A stretch of 64,000 bases of DNA, taken from positions 1-64,000 of the forward strand of contig NZ_FOTS01000014.1 in NCBI RefSeq assembly GCF_900114615.1. Reading direction: 5' to 3'. The number at the start of each line of letters is the position of its first letter. The first letter of the stretch is position 1. This DNA is from Pelosinus propionicus DSM 13327 (GTDB lineage: Bacteria; Bacillota; Negativicutes; DSM-13327). Below the pieces are notes generated by a model. That model was not told the DNA's origin and made no database searches. It saw nothing but the letters and a program-made list of their open reading frames with translations. The translations under genes and the position numbers were made by a program. Shown piece by piece: positions 8,433 through 18,263 of the stretch.

Positions 8433-10402
8433 ATGAACGCTCAAGATAACTTTATGGATAAATGGATGCACATGCACATTGATCCCGATGCACGGCAGGA
8501 AATGGATAACCTTACCCGGCAGAGCTGGGAAACGAGTCTTTCCTATAATTTGGACTACATGAATGCACTGCCCGAAGAAATTTCTCCGCAGGAATTTAAC
8601 AGAATCAAAAGAGACACAAAACGACTGCGTGTCTTCGCAAACAGCGTTTTGGCACCTTTGGAGCAGCGCTATATTGATAACGGGTATGGTTTGATACTGT
8701 TTGATAAATCTGGCTGCCTCTTACGGCTTTATGGTAAAGATCGATTCCAAACATGGGCGGCCAATAACCACATTAAGATTGCAACACGCTGGTCAGAAAA
8801 AAAATAGGGACCAATGTATTTTCATTGGGTATCCTGCAGGAAAGTCTTGTATCCTTGATAGGTGAAAATAACTTTTCCCGCTTTTTAACAAACGGGGCAT
8901 ATTTTTTTGCTCCGATTAAACTTGAAAATGGCGAGCTTTACGGAGGAATTGCCTTGGCCATACCCAGATGCAGTTCGAGTGATAATATGCTGTCCTGGGT
9001 ATTTACCATAACTCAGGTGATCGAATTACAGTTATTTTGGTTCGGTACTGTAAATACACTCGGCAATATGCCAGATAACTATGGAATATTAAGTATTGAC
9101 CGCTCCAACGGACAAAGTCATATTCTAATAATGAGCGATGAAGTTATCAAAATATTCGGACTCCCATTGAGGGATTATTACTATGAGAGACTAGATAACA
9201 TTATCCCTACTACATCCTCTAACAAGTCTTTCTGGAAGATAATTGATACAGATCAAAAAGTCACCGATAAGAATATCCGTTTGGATGTAAAGGGAAAGCA
9301 GATTGATATCAGCATTAGTGCTGCACCATTAAAGCAGAAATTTCATACCCACGGCATCATTTTGCATATCACTTCCATCAAACAAATCAGCAGGTTAAAT
9401 TCTCAGTATTCTAGCAACGCACAATACAGCTTTGATACTATCATAAAAAAAAGCGACGCCATGCAGGCTGTAATTCAACGCAGTAAAACCGCCTCTCTCA
9501 CAGATAGTAATATTTTGCTTCTAGGGGAAAGCGGCGTTGGAAAAGATGTTATTGCTCAAGCAATTCACAACAATAGTAAGCGGCGTAACCAACCCTTTAT
9601 TGCAATTAACTGCGCCTCTCTTTCTAAGGATCTTATTGCAAGTGAATTATTTGGTTATGAAAGCGGTGCATTTACTGGTGCAAAAAAAGAAGGTACTTTA
9701 GGTAAATTCGAGCTTGCTGACAATGGAACACTCTTTCTAGATGAAATTGGCGACATGCCGCTAGATTTACAGGCTATCTTGCTTCGTGTCTTAGAGGAGA
9801 AAAGTTTCCGGAAGGTGGGGGGTAATACGGTTGTCCATGTGAATGTACGTATCATTGCCGCCACCAATAAAAATTTAATGAAAAAAATTTCGGACGGCCT
9901 TTTTCGAGAGGATTTGTTCTATCGACTGGGCATTATACGAATTCATATTCCACCCTTACGCAGCCGCGAAAGTGATATCATGATACTTGCCAGACACTTC
10001 ATTACCCAAATTTGTGCCCAGTTAGGCAAACCAGCTGTAAGATTATCAGAAAGTGCTGCTTCTTTTTTCAAGCACTATTTATGGCCAGGAAATGTGCGGG
10101 AATTAAAAAATACGCTGGAAGGGATTATCAGCACCAATGACGAGCTGGAAATTAGTGAGCAAGAAATCCGTCATTATTTAAGCGATTTTACAGTTGGAGC
10201 ACAATTTAGAGAGCATGCTGCTGCCTCACAGCTCGTTTCGAATACGCAAGATCAGAATGAGTATATCTATGATGAGCGCAAAGATTTTGTTCAGGCACTA
10301 AAAATATGCCATAACAATAAGACTAAGGCTGCTGATTATCTGGGTATTCCGCTTCGCACATTTTATAGAAGATTAAAAAAGTACGGGATGCTAATGGTGT
10401 AA
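8433..10402 (+). CDS. Sigma-54-dependent activator (AcoR/Fis type), frame broken in an A8 tract
   Basis: Two overlapping frames make one protein. The first runs from the ATG at 8433 (SD GGGAG) to a stop at 8805-8807. The second, in the -1 frame, continues from 8804 (IGTNVFSLGIL) to 10402. Joined, 656 residues: an AcoR-like N-terminal sensory region with WSEKKIGTN at the joint, a PAS-like middle part, an AAA+ domain with Walker A (GESGVGKD), the sigma-54 contact loop GAFTGA and Walker B (GTLFLDEIG), and a C-terminal Fis-type HTH (NKTKAADYLGIPLRTFYRRL). The junction is gaA AAA AAA tag, a -1 slippery heptamer. Read-through, slippage, phase variation and base-call error are all possible. The downstream -24/-12 promoter is its likely target. 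Confidence 0.85.
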
Positions 10403-10420
10403 CAGACTAAAGCCTATAAA

Positions 10421-10466
10421 AAAATAATGATTCTTGTCAGCTCCTGACAGGAATCATTATTTTTTA
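10421..10466 (+). terminator. Rho-independent terminator after the sigma-54 activator
   Basis: An 18-bp stem with one mismatch (arms 10423-10440 and 10444-10461) and a three-base loop is followed by a T-run, 20 nt after the stop codon. Because the stem is A-rich on its left side it could also work on the minus strand. Confidence 0.9.
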
Positions 10467-10562
10467 TGCAAATTTTCCAAACTCTATAGCAAACATGTTA
10501 TTTTTAAACATATATAGATACGGCTAATAATTAGGCTTAGGGAAAGCAATCCAACCAAAATC

Positions 10563-10578
10563 TGGCATGTATTTTGCA
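10563..10578 (+). promoter_or_regulatory. Sigma-54 (-24/-12) promoter
   Basis: TGGCATG, four bases, then TTGCA matches the sigma-54 consensus YTGGCAYG-N4-TTGCW, with the GG and GC doublets at the required spacing. It is 96 nt before the start of the TetR-like gene and about 160 nt after the sigma-54 activator, exactly where an activator's target promoter is expected. Confidence 0.75.
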
Positions 10579-10673
10579 TATAGATTATAAATGTATGCAT
10601 TAGCAACGAAATCTTCTCCGAAGAAATGGAAGCAGCTACAAGCATACTCAATCCCACTATGGAGGAAAAAATT

Positions 10674-11240
10674 ATGAAACAGCATGCTAAAACTGCAATC
10701 ATTCATTCATTTAAGAAATTACTAGTGAGCCAACCTTTAGACAAAATTACAGTAAAAGAAATTTGTTTACATTGTAATGTAAACAGACAGACTTTTTACT
10801 ATTACTTTACGGATATCATCGATATCTTCAAAGTCATAGTATTTGAAGAATTAACTGCAGAAATTGCACAGAACAGAACGTTTGAGACCTGGGAAGGCGG
10901 ATTTTTGGCTACAATGAACTATTTGAAAAAAAACTCAAAAATGATTTTGCACGTATATCATTCTTCCTATTGGCCTGAGGCTAATACCTGCTTTACAAAT
11001 TTCTCAAATAAATTGCTTAATGATGTAGTTACAGAATGTGTTGAAAATATGGGAGTCAAATTAGCCGATAACGATCAACTCTTTATCGTTAATTTTTACA
11101 GGCATGTATTTAACGGTTTAATTATAGATTGGGTAAGCGAAGGAATGAAAAGAGAACCACAAATTATTCTTAGAAAACTTTTGATAATGATAGTAGGAAA
11201 TATTGCTCGTTCAGTAGCAGGTTTCGCCAAAGAACAATAA
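10674..11240 (+). CDS. TetR-like regulator (DhaS/TetR_C type)
   Basis: 188 residues from the ATG at 10674, chosen because GGAGG lies 8 nt upstream; the frame opens earlier at 10626. The N-terminal HTH reads DKITVKEICLHCNVNRQTFYYYFTD, and the C-terminal half matches the DhaS-like TetR subgroup. It lies behind a sigma-54 promoter and 129 bp before a DUF5692-like membrane protein on the same strand, so it may control that gene. Ligand and targets are not visible. Confidence 0.8.
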   Translation: MKQHAKTAIIHSFKKLLVSQPLDKITVKEICLHCNVNRQTFYYYFTDIIDIFKVIVFEELTAEIAQNRTFETWEGGFLATMNYLKKNSKMILHVYHSSYWPEANTCFTNFSNKLLNDVVTECVENMGVKLADNDQLFIVNFYRHVFNGLIIDWVSEGMKREPQIILRKLLIMIVGNIARSVAGFAKEQ

Positions 11241-11369
11241 GAAGCAATGGGAGGAAGAATATCGGGAATCCTGACATTCTCATTTATCTGTCTATTGAAT
11301 AACAGTCTATACGCTCCTTATAATAAATACTATAAATGTAAATTTTTTCATATTAAAGGAGGGTAATGA

Positions 11370-12350
11370 ATGTTTACTTTCAACTATGCCGAAGGGGCAT
11401 CAGCTTTGAGTGTATGGGCTATTTGGATACTCGTTTTTGCTGGACTGTATTACTTAAATGAAGTAACTCGGAGATCCAAATATATTGGTCTTTTCTGTTT
11501 CACTGTCCTACCAGTCATACTTTCTGTATTATGGTTTACAACTTTGAAAGATACAACTTATACTGATTGGTTCCATCTAGCCAAAGTATATTCTTCTACC
11601 GCTGGATGTATCGGTTTTTGGTGTATCAGACATATTAAGGGAATAAATAAATCAACAGGTAAAGAGTGGGCGCTTTCAGACAAGAAATGGGCACTATGTT
11701 TTCCGCCTTTAATTCTAGCTATTAACATATTAGAAGCCGTAATTCGTGATTTTGAGGTTGGTCTTCATTATGCCGGCGGCGGAATGTTAGCGGATGAAGC
11801 AATGTATGTTCTTGGAGGTTCATGGAATTTCATAAATGGAATTGCTGGTATTTTGAATATCATAACGATCACTGGCTGGCTTGGAATTTGTATAAGGAAA
11901 AAGACTGAAAAAGATGGAAGTATGGATATGCTATGGCCCGATATGCTATGGTTCTGGATAATAGCCTATGATCTTTGGAATTTTGATTACACTTATAACT
12001 GTCTTCCAGGCCATGCTTGGTACTGTGGTTTCGCATTGCTGTTAGCTCCAACGCTTTGTGCATTTACTGTCGGAAAAGGCGCATGGCTGCAGCATCGTGC
12101 ACATACGTTAGCCTTGTGGTGTATGTTTGCTCAAACCTTCCCTGCATTTATTGATAAGGGTGCTTATGCAGTTTCGTCTACTTACGATCCAGCTCTTCTT
12201 CTCGCATGGAGTTTGGCAGCATTACTTTCAAATGTAGCAGTATTTATTTATATGATTTACAAAGTCGTAACTACAAAAAAGAATCCTTATCTTGGAGATC
12301 TTTATACAGGACTTAAAAAATATCAAGAAATTAACACTCTTGCAGGATAA
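11370..12350 (+). CDS. DUF5692-like polytopic membrane protein
   Basis: 326 residues with about eight hydrophobic membrane spans and several conserved charged or aromatic loops (STYDP, YTDWFHLAKVYSSTAGCIGFW, DLWNFDYTYNCLPGHAWYCG). I match it from memory to the DUF5692 family of Firmicutes; no function is established. SD GGAGG precedes the ATG. The sigma-54 promoter upstream of the neighbouring TetR-like gene may drive both genes, which would place this protein in a nutrient- or metabolite-responsive regulon. Confidence 0.65.
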   Translation: MFTFNYAEGASALSVWAIWILVFAGLYYLNEVTRRSKYIGLFCFTVLPVILSVLWFTTLKDTTYTDWFHLAKVYSSTAGCIGFWCIRHIKGINKSTGKEWALSDKKWALCFPPLILAINILEAVIRDFEVGLHYAGGGMLADEAMYVLGGSWNFINGIAGILNIITITGWLGICIRKKTEKDGSMDMLWPDMLWFWIIAYDLWNFDYTYNCLPGHAWYCGFALLLAPTLCAFTVGKGAWLQHRAHTLALWCMFAQTFPAFIDKGAYAVSSTYDPALLLAWSLAALLSNVAVFIYMIYKVVTTKKNPYLGDLYTGLKKYQEINTLAG

Positions 12351-12419
12351 AAAGTACTGCAACATAATTAAAAATTCCTGTGGTAGTAATAATGTAACTA
12401 GATAACAAAATAGTGCAGC

Positions 12420-12456
12420 AAAAGAAGCAGAATTTATTAAAACTCTGCTTCTTTTG
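12420..12456. terminator. Bidirectional terminator between convergent genes
   Basis: Twelve-base complementary arms (12420-12431 and 12444-12455), A-run on the left and T-run on the right. It lies between the DUF5692-like gene (plus) and the GNAT gene (minus), so it can serve both. Confidence 0.85.
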
Positions 12457-12486
12457 TTTAAAATGTTCTTTTAATCTCGCAAATTC

Positions 12487-12957
12487 TTAATAACTTGTCA
12501 GCTGTTTCTTCATAAAAAAATTAATAAACAATTGACCTTTACGCTCGACAGTTTGTTGCTTACTTACTTTGTAGTCACGTTTTATAAAAAAAGGTTTTGC
12601 AGTAATGGAAGCTTCTGTTGTAATCATCAATATATTATTTTCGGCTGCATATTTTTCAATTTCATTTGCAATTAACGTTGCGATCCCCTGGCCCTGAAAA
12701 TTCTTATGGACAAACAGATGGTCAAAATGTCCGGTACGACTTAAATCTCCAAATCCAATAATAATGCTATCACGTTCTACTACAATCGTATAATTTTCCG
12801 AAAGTGATTTATCCCATTTACTACTATCGATATCATTCGATGCCCAAGCATGAAGTTGAGCAGGATTATAATCCTTTGCATTAACGGTATGAACTGTATC
12901 ATAAAAGAGTTGAATCATTTCGGAACAATCTTCTGTTTTATATCGTCTGATGAGCAT
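12487..12957 (-). CDS. GNAT-family N-acetyltransferase
   Basis: 156 residues with a single GNAT fold: the N-terminal beta strand MLIRRYKTEDCSEMIQLF and the acetyl-CoA pyrophosphate-binding loop QGQGIA (residues about 86-91, preceded by HLFVHKNF). Closest in feel to YafP-type small acetyltransferases. The substrate cannot be read from the sequence. Monocistronic; SD AGGAG 9 nt before the ATG. Confidence 0.88.
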   Translation of the reverse strand: MLIRRYKTEDCSEMIQLFYDTVHTVNAKDYNPAQLHAWASNDIDSSKWDKSLSENYTIVVERDSIIIGFGDLSRTGHFDHLFVHKNFQGQGIATLIANEIEKYAAENNILMITTEASITAKPFFIKRDYKVSKQQTVERKGQLFINFFMKKQLTSY

Positions 12958-13122
12958 TATTGAAATCTCCTATCTTTAGATTCTTAACACATGATTAAGA
13001 GTACCTGCCCCAGATAGAGGGATGCAAGTACTTAGAATGACTACAAGATGAAACCTTTCAGTATTGATAGATTTCCGTAAATCAACACCCCAAATCAAAA
13101 GCAAGCGTTTGAAGGTTTCTTT

Positions 13123-13752
13123 TTATCTGATAAAATTAGTTCTTATTTTCTTGTCCCTTTGTGGCAGCATAATGCCTGCCTTCTTCCCAGCTTCTATGCT
13201 CTTTAAAAGCCATGACATATTATTGCCAAGATTACGCATCGTCTGCATGCCTTCAAGATCTTGACGTACCTCTTCCGGACTATTTCCATGTACCATATTC
13301 CAGTAGCTTGATGACACTACCGGCATTTCAGCTATTGTAAAATATTTATATAATTCATCCAGTGTTGCCGTTGTTCCTGCACGTCTTGCCGATACAATGG
13401 CAGCACCTAGTTTATGAGCAAAAAGATTCCTAATTGAGCCAATCATAAACATTCTGTCCAACAGGCTAATTAAATTACCGTTAGCTGATGCAAAATACAC
13501 AGGTGAGCCGATAATTAATCCATCTGCTGTTTCCATTTCGTTCAAACATGAAGTAATTATATCATCAGTAAAGATACACTTTCCAAGTTCTTGACATTTA
13601 TAACAGCCAATACAACCACTGATAGGCTTTACACCTATATGTACCATCTTTGTTCCAATATCATTTTTTTCTAATTGCATGCCTACCTCTGTTAAAGCTG
13701 TGAATGTACAACCCTCTTTATGGGAGCTGCCATTAATTAATAATACTTTCAT
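13123..13752 (-). CDS. Flavodoxin-fold NAD(P)H-dependent reductase, iron-sulfur flavoprotein-like
   Basis: 209 residues. The N-terminal FMN phosphate-binding loop NGSSHKEGCT (residues 7-16) and GSPVYFAS place it in the flavodoxin_2/FMN-reductase group. Residues about 46-58 carry CxxCxxCx5C (GCIGCYKCQELGKC), the compact cysteine motif of iron-sulfur flavoproteins, so a 4Fe-4S cluster next to FMN is possible. SD GGAGGG precedes the ATG. The saccharopine-dehydrogenase-like gene ends 41 bp upstream on the same strand, so the two may form an operon. Confidence 0.82.
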   Translation of the reverse strand: MKVLLINGSSHKEGCTFTALTEVGMQLEKNDIGTKMVHIGVKPISGCIGCYKCQELGKCIFTDDIITSCLNEMETADGLIIGSPVYFASANGNLISLLDRMFMIGSIRNLFAHKLGAAIVSARRAGTTATLDELYKYFTIAEMPVVSSSYWNMVHGNSPEEVRQDLEGMQTMRNLGNNMSWLLKSIEAGKKAGIMLPQRDKKIRTNFIR

Positions 13753-13793
13753 ACAAAACCCTCCATTGTTTTAATAGCTTTGATATGCTTTCA

Positions 13794-14876
13794 TTACTGG
13801 CTAAGATCCTTCTTACCTTCAAAATGAGTAAAAGACTGAAGTTCATCAAATAAATCTTCCCATTCAAACAATTCTTCCATATGGAAAATGCCTGCAGGAT
13901 ATGGTTTTTCATAAATGCGCTTAGCAACAAAAGCTGCAACTTTTCCTGTAATATAAGATTCTTTTTCGCCATAAACAGAACATTCATAATGAATTACTTG
14001 CTCATTAATGATTCCTTCTGAAATCACTTTAGCAACGTAGATCTCTGATCCTAACTTAATCTTCTCAAATAAATGAATAACCAGCCTGCGAAAAAATGGT
14101 TGATGCAGCAAAGACAGAACACCTATTTTTTTCAATAATGCGATTAGATTGGTAATGATTGCTGAATCAAAACAGATTCTTGTGGATACAGAGGGAATCC
14201 CTAGGGTTTCAGGTAAAACATGTTGATCCGTAAAATTAAATCGGTAAGCACTTCTTTGACCAATTCTGTTAGGGAAAATTACTTTTCTTTCATCCTCAAA
14301 ACTTCTTACCTGCTTCTTAACGCCTTTGTCGTTCACAAAAAACACTGTGTTCATGTTATCGATCATCCATTCAATTGCTGCCCTTCCATGTGCTTCGCCT
14401 AAACCTAACATAAGGTAAATATTCGCAGAATGAATTTGGTCTAAATACTGTAAACTATGCTTCACCAGCACATTTGTCACACCTGGAGCTAATCCTACAC
14501 TAAGCACAGCAGTCGATTCTATTGATGATATGCTGGAACTCAGGCTTTTCACTTTCAGTAAAAATTCATGAGAAGCTGAGATATCAACATAATGAATTTT
14601 TTCTTTTAAACACCTTTCCACAAACCCTGGATTCTGTTGATCTAGACACATTACCACTAGAGATGCTTCTTGAAAGAGCTCTTCATGTCCTTTATTTCCA
14701 TGTACATCCATTTGCAATGGTAAAACCTTGCCATTCGTTCTTAAACAAAATTCTTTTGCTTTATCATAGCTTCTTCCGGCAGCAAAAATTTTTCCAGGAA
14801 ACAGCTCTCCAAGATCTTTGCAAATGATTTGCCCAACTTTACCATATCCGCCTACTACTATAATTTTATCTTTCAA
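13794..14876 (-). CDS. Saccharopine dehydrogenase-like NAD(P)-binding protein
   Basis: 360 residues starting at a TTG directly after an in-frame stop; an AAAGGAG lies 12 nt upstream. The N-terminus has a Rossmann loop GGYGKVGQ and the layout of the saccharopine-dehydrogenase NADP-binding domain (AAGRSYDKAKEF, SVGLAPGVTNVLV). Members of this group are often of unknown substrate; a lysine-pathway role should not be assumed. It probably shares a transcript with the flavoprotein gene downstream. Confidence 0.8.
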   Translation of the reverse strand: MKDKIIVVGGYGKVGQIICKDLGELFPGKIFAAGRSYDKAKEFCLRTNGKVLPLQMDVHGNKGHEELFQEASLVVMCLDQQNPGFVERCLKEKIHYVDISASHEFLLKVKSLSSSISSIESTAVLSVGLAPGVTNVLVKHSLQYLDQIHSANIYLMLGLGEAHGRAAIEWMIDNMNTVFFVNDKGVKKQVRSFEDERKVIFPNRIGQRSAYRFNFTDQHVLPETLGIPSVSTRICFDSAIITNLIALLKKIGVLSLLHQPFFRRLVIHLFEKIKLGSEIYVAKVISEGIINEQVIHYECSVYGEKESYITGKVAAFVAKRIYEKPYPAGIFHMEELFEWEDLFDELQSFTHFEGKKDLSQ

Positions 14877-15013
14877 GGCTTATCGCTTCTCCTTTCAGTG
14901 ATAAAATTGAACCGCTTTTTGTTTTTCTTTTCTATGATATCTCTAATCTCGCCATCGACGAGAATGACGATGCCAGCGCAATACTTTTTCAGCACGTTTG
15001 AAAAGATTATTTA

Positions 15014-16609
15014 TTAACAGCAAGGCAAATACCCCCATAATATATAGTAGTGAAATAGCCATGTCTTTTGCCCGCTGCTCCAAACCACAGCCGCTCCAAT
15101 CCCTGTACCTGCCAATAAGATTGTCCATACAATCCGATTTGCTAAGGTCTCCTGAAACCGTAATTGCCTTAGAACAGGTCCCATTTCTACTTTAACTTGG
15201 ACATCTCCAGAACGGAAGTCTCTTAAAGTCTGCTCCAGCAAAGTCGGAATCTCCACGCCCGACAAAGCTATTTTTTTTGTCTTTTGCCAAGCCAGCTGCA
15301 AAGGTGAAAAGTCTTGACCAAGAACCTGTTTCGCATAAGGCTTTATCACTTCTAAGATATTCATATTAGGATCTAGCCCTGTTGCAATCCCTGAAAGAGT
15401 TCCCACAGCTCTACCCAAAAAAGTATAATGTACGGGAATTTGAAAGGGTTGAGAGTAGATAAACTCACGTAATTCTTCTAAAAGTCCGTCAATCTTCAAT
15501 TTACCAATCTCTTCTAATTGCATATCCTGCAAACCAATCAATAATAAACCAATTGCTTTTTGCAGACTTAAGAGATTGGCTGTTGGTTTGATAAAGCCTA
15601 GATCTTGCAATGCGCGGGATACGTCTTCAGCATTACTGCCGATTACTCCACTAATCAATTTGCGGACAGCCTTTTTGTTATGCTCCGTAATTCTGCCTAC
15701 CATGCCGAAATCAATAAAAATAATTCCGCCATCTGGCCTCACAAACAAGTTACCTGGATGAGGGTCAGCATGGTAAAATCCGTCTATCAATGCTTGTTTA
15801 AGGTAAGAATCCACTAAAGTTCCTGCGACGTTTTTTGGGTTAATTCCTGCTGCTAATAATTCGGCACGATCTGTGACTTTGTACCCGGAGACGAATTCCA
15901 GTGTCAACACTCGCTGTCTTGAATATTCCGGATAAACAGCTGGAACTGAAACCATCGGATCGTCTTGAAAGTTTGCCCGAAACTGTTCCAGATGAGATAG
16001 TTCCTGGCGATAATCAAGTTCTTCACGGATGGTAGCACTAAATTCAGCATAGATAGCATCAAAATCCGCATACTTCTCCCATTTAGTGAACATCTTTAAC
16101 ATCCAGATTACTGTTCGAAAGGCAGTGAGATCGATCTCGATAATCTTTTCAATACCAGGCCTTAGTACTTTGACTGCCACCACTTCCCCAGATAGCAAAA
16201 CAGCTCGATGAACCTGTCCAAAGGATGCTGCAGCGATATGATGATCATCAAAATCAGCAAATAGATCTTCCACGTTACTCGCAAGTTCTCTCCTAACCAC
16301 TTCTTTGATTTGACTGCTGCTTACAGGTGGAACTTGGTCTTGCAGGAGAGTTAATTCTGAAATATATTCTACTGGCAGTACATCAATACGGGTACTGAAA
16401 AATTGTCCGACTTTGATCATTAATCCTTGTAAAACTAACGCTGTCTCTCGGAATCGAATGGCCTGATTACGATAAAGCTGCGGCAGTCGAGACTCTATTT
16501 TAGGTCCAATTATTTTACGCAGGAAATTATACCAGGCAATCTCTGTAAAGAAGCCTGCAAATAGCTTGAGAACGGCTCCTGTTCGTCGTATTTTTGAGTG
16601 AGATACCAT
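15014..16609 (-). CDS. ABC1/UbiB (AarF)-family atypical kinase, C-terminus frameshifted
   Basis: 531 residues in the open frame. It contains the ABC1 signature KxGQ (KVGQFFSTR), the Ala-rich nucleotide loop (AAASFGQVH), the catalytic YHADPHPGN motif and the FIDFGM metal site, so the kinase-like core is intact. Such proteins are membrane-anchored ATPases linked to isoprenoid-quinone lipid biology. The C-terminus has one membrane helix (ANRIVWTILLAGTGIGAAVV) then out-of-family residues. In another frame a second helix (MAISLLYIMGVFALLLIN) continues to a stop at 14943. Restoring one base at the AAA at 15082-15084 would join them and give the usual two-helix anchor, so a single-base deletion or base-call error is likely. 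Confidence 0.88.
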   Translation of the reverse strand: MVSHSKIRRTGAVLKLFAGFFTEIAWYNFLRKIIGPKIESRLPQLYRNQAIRFRETALVLQGLMIKVGQFFSTRIDVLPVEYISELTLLQDQVPPVSSSQIKEVVRRELASNVEDLFADFDDHHIAAASFGQVHRAVLLSGEVVAVKVLRPGIEKIIEIDLTAFRTVIWMLKMFTKWEKYADFDAIYAEFSATIREELDYRQELSHLEQFRANFQDDPMVSVPAVYPEYSRQRVLTLEFVSGYKVTDRAELLAAGINPKNVAGTLVDSYLKQALIDGFYHADPHPGNLFVRPDGGIIFIDFGMVGRITEHNKKAVRKLISGVIGSNAEDVSRALQDLGFIKPTANLLSLQKAIGLLLIGLQDMQLEEIGKLKIDGLLEELREFIYSQPFQIPVHYTFLGRAVGTLSGIATGLDPNMNILEVIKPYAKQVLGQDFSPLQLAWQKTKKIALSGVEIPTLLEQTLRDFRSGDVQVKVEMGPVLRQLRFQETLANRIVWTILLAGTGIGAAVVWSSGQKTWLFHYYILWGYLPCC

Positions 16610-16948
16610 ATTTTCAACTCCTATTCAACATAGCGATTATTATCTTTATGAAATATTAAGATCGTCTTTTCTCTCGAATGCAATTATTCTTTCCTGCTAT
16701 AAGTGGATTGCTGCTGAACCTCTATACTGCTAAGTTGATCATATAATCTTTAGATAGCTTGTCCAAGGATGATTGAATATAATGCTCACTCTGCTGAAGA
16801 AGGGTACAATGGGATTACGATATGTGATTTAATTATCGAAAATCGAAAAGCAGCCTATCTTTCTTGCATAAGATTAATTTATAATAGAATGCAAGCCCCT
16901 CTCTTGTGGCATAATAAAAAGGGTTTAACTACGTTGAGGAGGCAGCAT

Positions 16949-17518
16949 ATGTTATTTTCTGTAACCGGCTTAGCAGCTGAAATAGAAATACAAAACATGC
17001 TTACTTCGGTACATATTGGCAAATGGCTGCAGCAAGATGTTTTTCATTTCAAATGGTGGTTTCTGCTAGGACTTTTTACATTCTCTATTGTCTTATGGTG
17101 GAGACTACTCAATAAGACAAGAATACCAGAAGTTCTACTGTATACGGTTTTAATAACGATTGTCATGATGGGCATCGATGAATGCGGCGAAGAACTAATT
17201 TTATGGGTTTATCCCATTTATTTATTTCCTGTATTTCCGGTTATAACCGCTATTAACTTATTATTTGTCTCTCTGTCATTATCCCTAGCTTATCAATTCT
17301 TTCCTACTTGGAAGAGTTTTAGCTGCGCTGCTTTTATTGTTGCTGGCTTACTGTCCTTTATCATTGACCCGCTCCTGGTCTGGGCTGATTTCTATCGATT
17401 ACTGAATTGGAGCTATGGCTATAGCTTCTTGCTATACCTCACTGCGGCGCTACTCATCAAAGGGGCCGTTGTTCTCATCTATTCCATTGCCGAAAATGCT
17501 CAAAAACATTCTAGCTAA
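16949..17518 (+). CDS. CBO0543-family integral membrane protein (copy 1)
   Basis: 189 residues from the ATG at 16949, which has GGAGG 6 nt upstream; the frame is open to 16769 but that start lacks support. About five membrane helices with conserved W-rich loops (HFKWWFLLGLFTFSIVLWWRLLNKTRIPE, PTWKSF, DPLLVWADFY). It matches the CBO0543 family of clostridia and bacilli from memory; the function is unknown. The next gene is a paralogue of identical length, 11 bp downstream. Confidence 0.75.
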   Translation: MLFSVTGLAAEIEIQNMLTSVHIGKWLQQDVFHFKWWFLLGLFTFSIVLWWRLLNKTRIPEVLLYTVLITIVMMGIDECGEELILWVYPIYLFPVFPVITAINLLFVSLSLSLAYQFFPTWKSFSCAAFIVAGLLSFIIDPLLVWADFYRLLNWSYGYSFLLYLTAALLIKGAVVLIYSIAENAQKHSS

Positions 17519-17529
17519 GGAGGCAATCT

Positions 17530-18099
17530 ATGTTTTTCGATACCGAAGTATCTACGGCTGTAGAATTGCAAAAGCTGCTAACTTACTTGCGTATCAATGA
17601 GTGGCTGCAGGAAGATCTTTTTCACTTTAGATGGTTTGTTTTAATCGGTGTCTTTGCTTTTTCTGCCCTGGTTTGGTGCAAATTGGTGGATAAATCCCGC
17701 CTGCCGGAAATCACCTTACATGCGGGTTTAACAGCCATCATTACTCTCATTTTGGATGAAATGGGGGAAGAGCTAACTCTCTGGGAATATCCCGCTGATA
17801 TTATTGCAATATTTCCGCCTTTATCAGCAGTAGACCTGGCTAGCTTACCAATGATCTATTCTCTGATTTACCAGAATTGCAAGACTTGGAAAACTTTTTT
17901 GTGGGCAACACTGCTAATGGCAACCGTATTCTGCTTTATTTTAGAACCGCTGCTGGTGTGGGGCGATTTTTATCTGCTCCTTAAATGGAAGTATTATTAT
18001 GGCTTCCCCATCTATATTACAATAGCAATATTCCTTCGGTGGATGATTCTTAAAATATATGCTATCGCTAGAAAAAATAAAGAGAAACATATACTATAA
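17530..18099 (+). CDS. CBO0543-family integral membrane protein (copy 2)
   Basis: 189 residues, the same length and helix layout as the upstream gene, with aligned motifs (WLQEDLFHFRWFVLIGVFAF, KTWKTF, EPLLVWGDFYLLLKW). SD AAGGAGG lies 7 nt before the ATG. The two were clearly produced by tandem duplication followed by strong divergence, and are probably cotranscribed. Tandem runs of this family are common in Firmicutes; the role is not known. Confidence 0.78.
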   Translation: MFFDTEVSTAVELQKLLTYLRINEWLQEDLFHFRWFVLIGVFAFSALVWCKLVDKSRLPEITLHAGLTAIITLILDEMGEELTLWEYPADIIAIFPPLSAVDLASLPMIYSLIYQNCKTWKTFLWATLLMATVFCFILEPLLVWGDFYLLLKWKYYYGFPIYITIAIFLRWMILKIYAIARKNKEKHIL

Positions 18100-18263
18100 A
18101 ATTTTATACTTCCAGAAGCATTTTAGCTTAACCTTCTTTCTCTTCAAATGCCATACACATTTTCAGAGAGTATAATTACTTTAGCCGATATATATCGACT
18201 AAAGTTCGAAAGAATACAAAATTACCTGTGTTCTTATCGTAATATTACTAAGGAGTGAGAGAT

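Noticed and set aside
13049-13122. Inverted repeat gaaacctttca/tgaaggtttc as terminator of the flavoprotein gene
   Set aside because: The loop is more than 50 nt and the stem short; function not supported.
16769-16948. N-terminal extension of the first CBO0543 protein
   Set aside because: No SD; the start at 16949 has one and gives the same 189-residue length as the paralogue.
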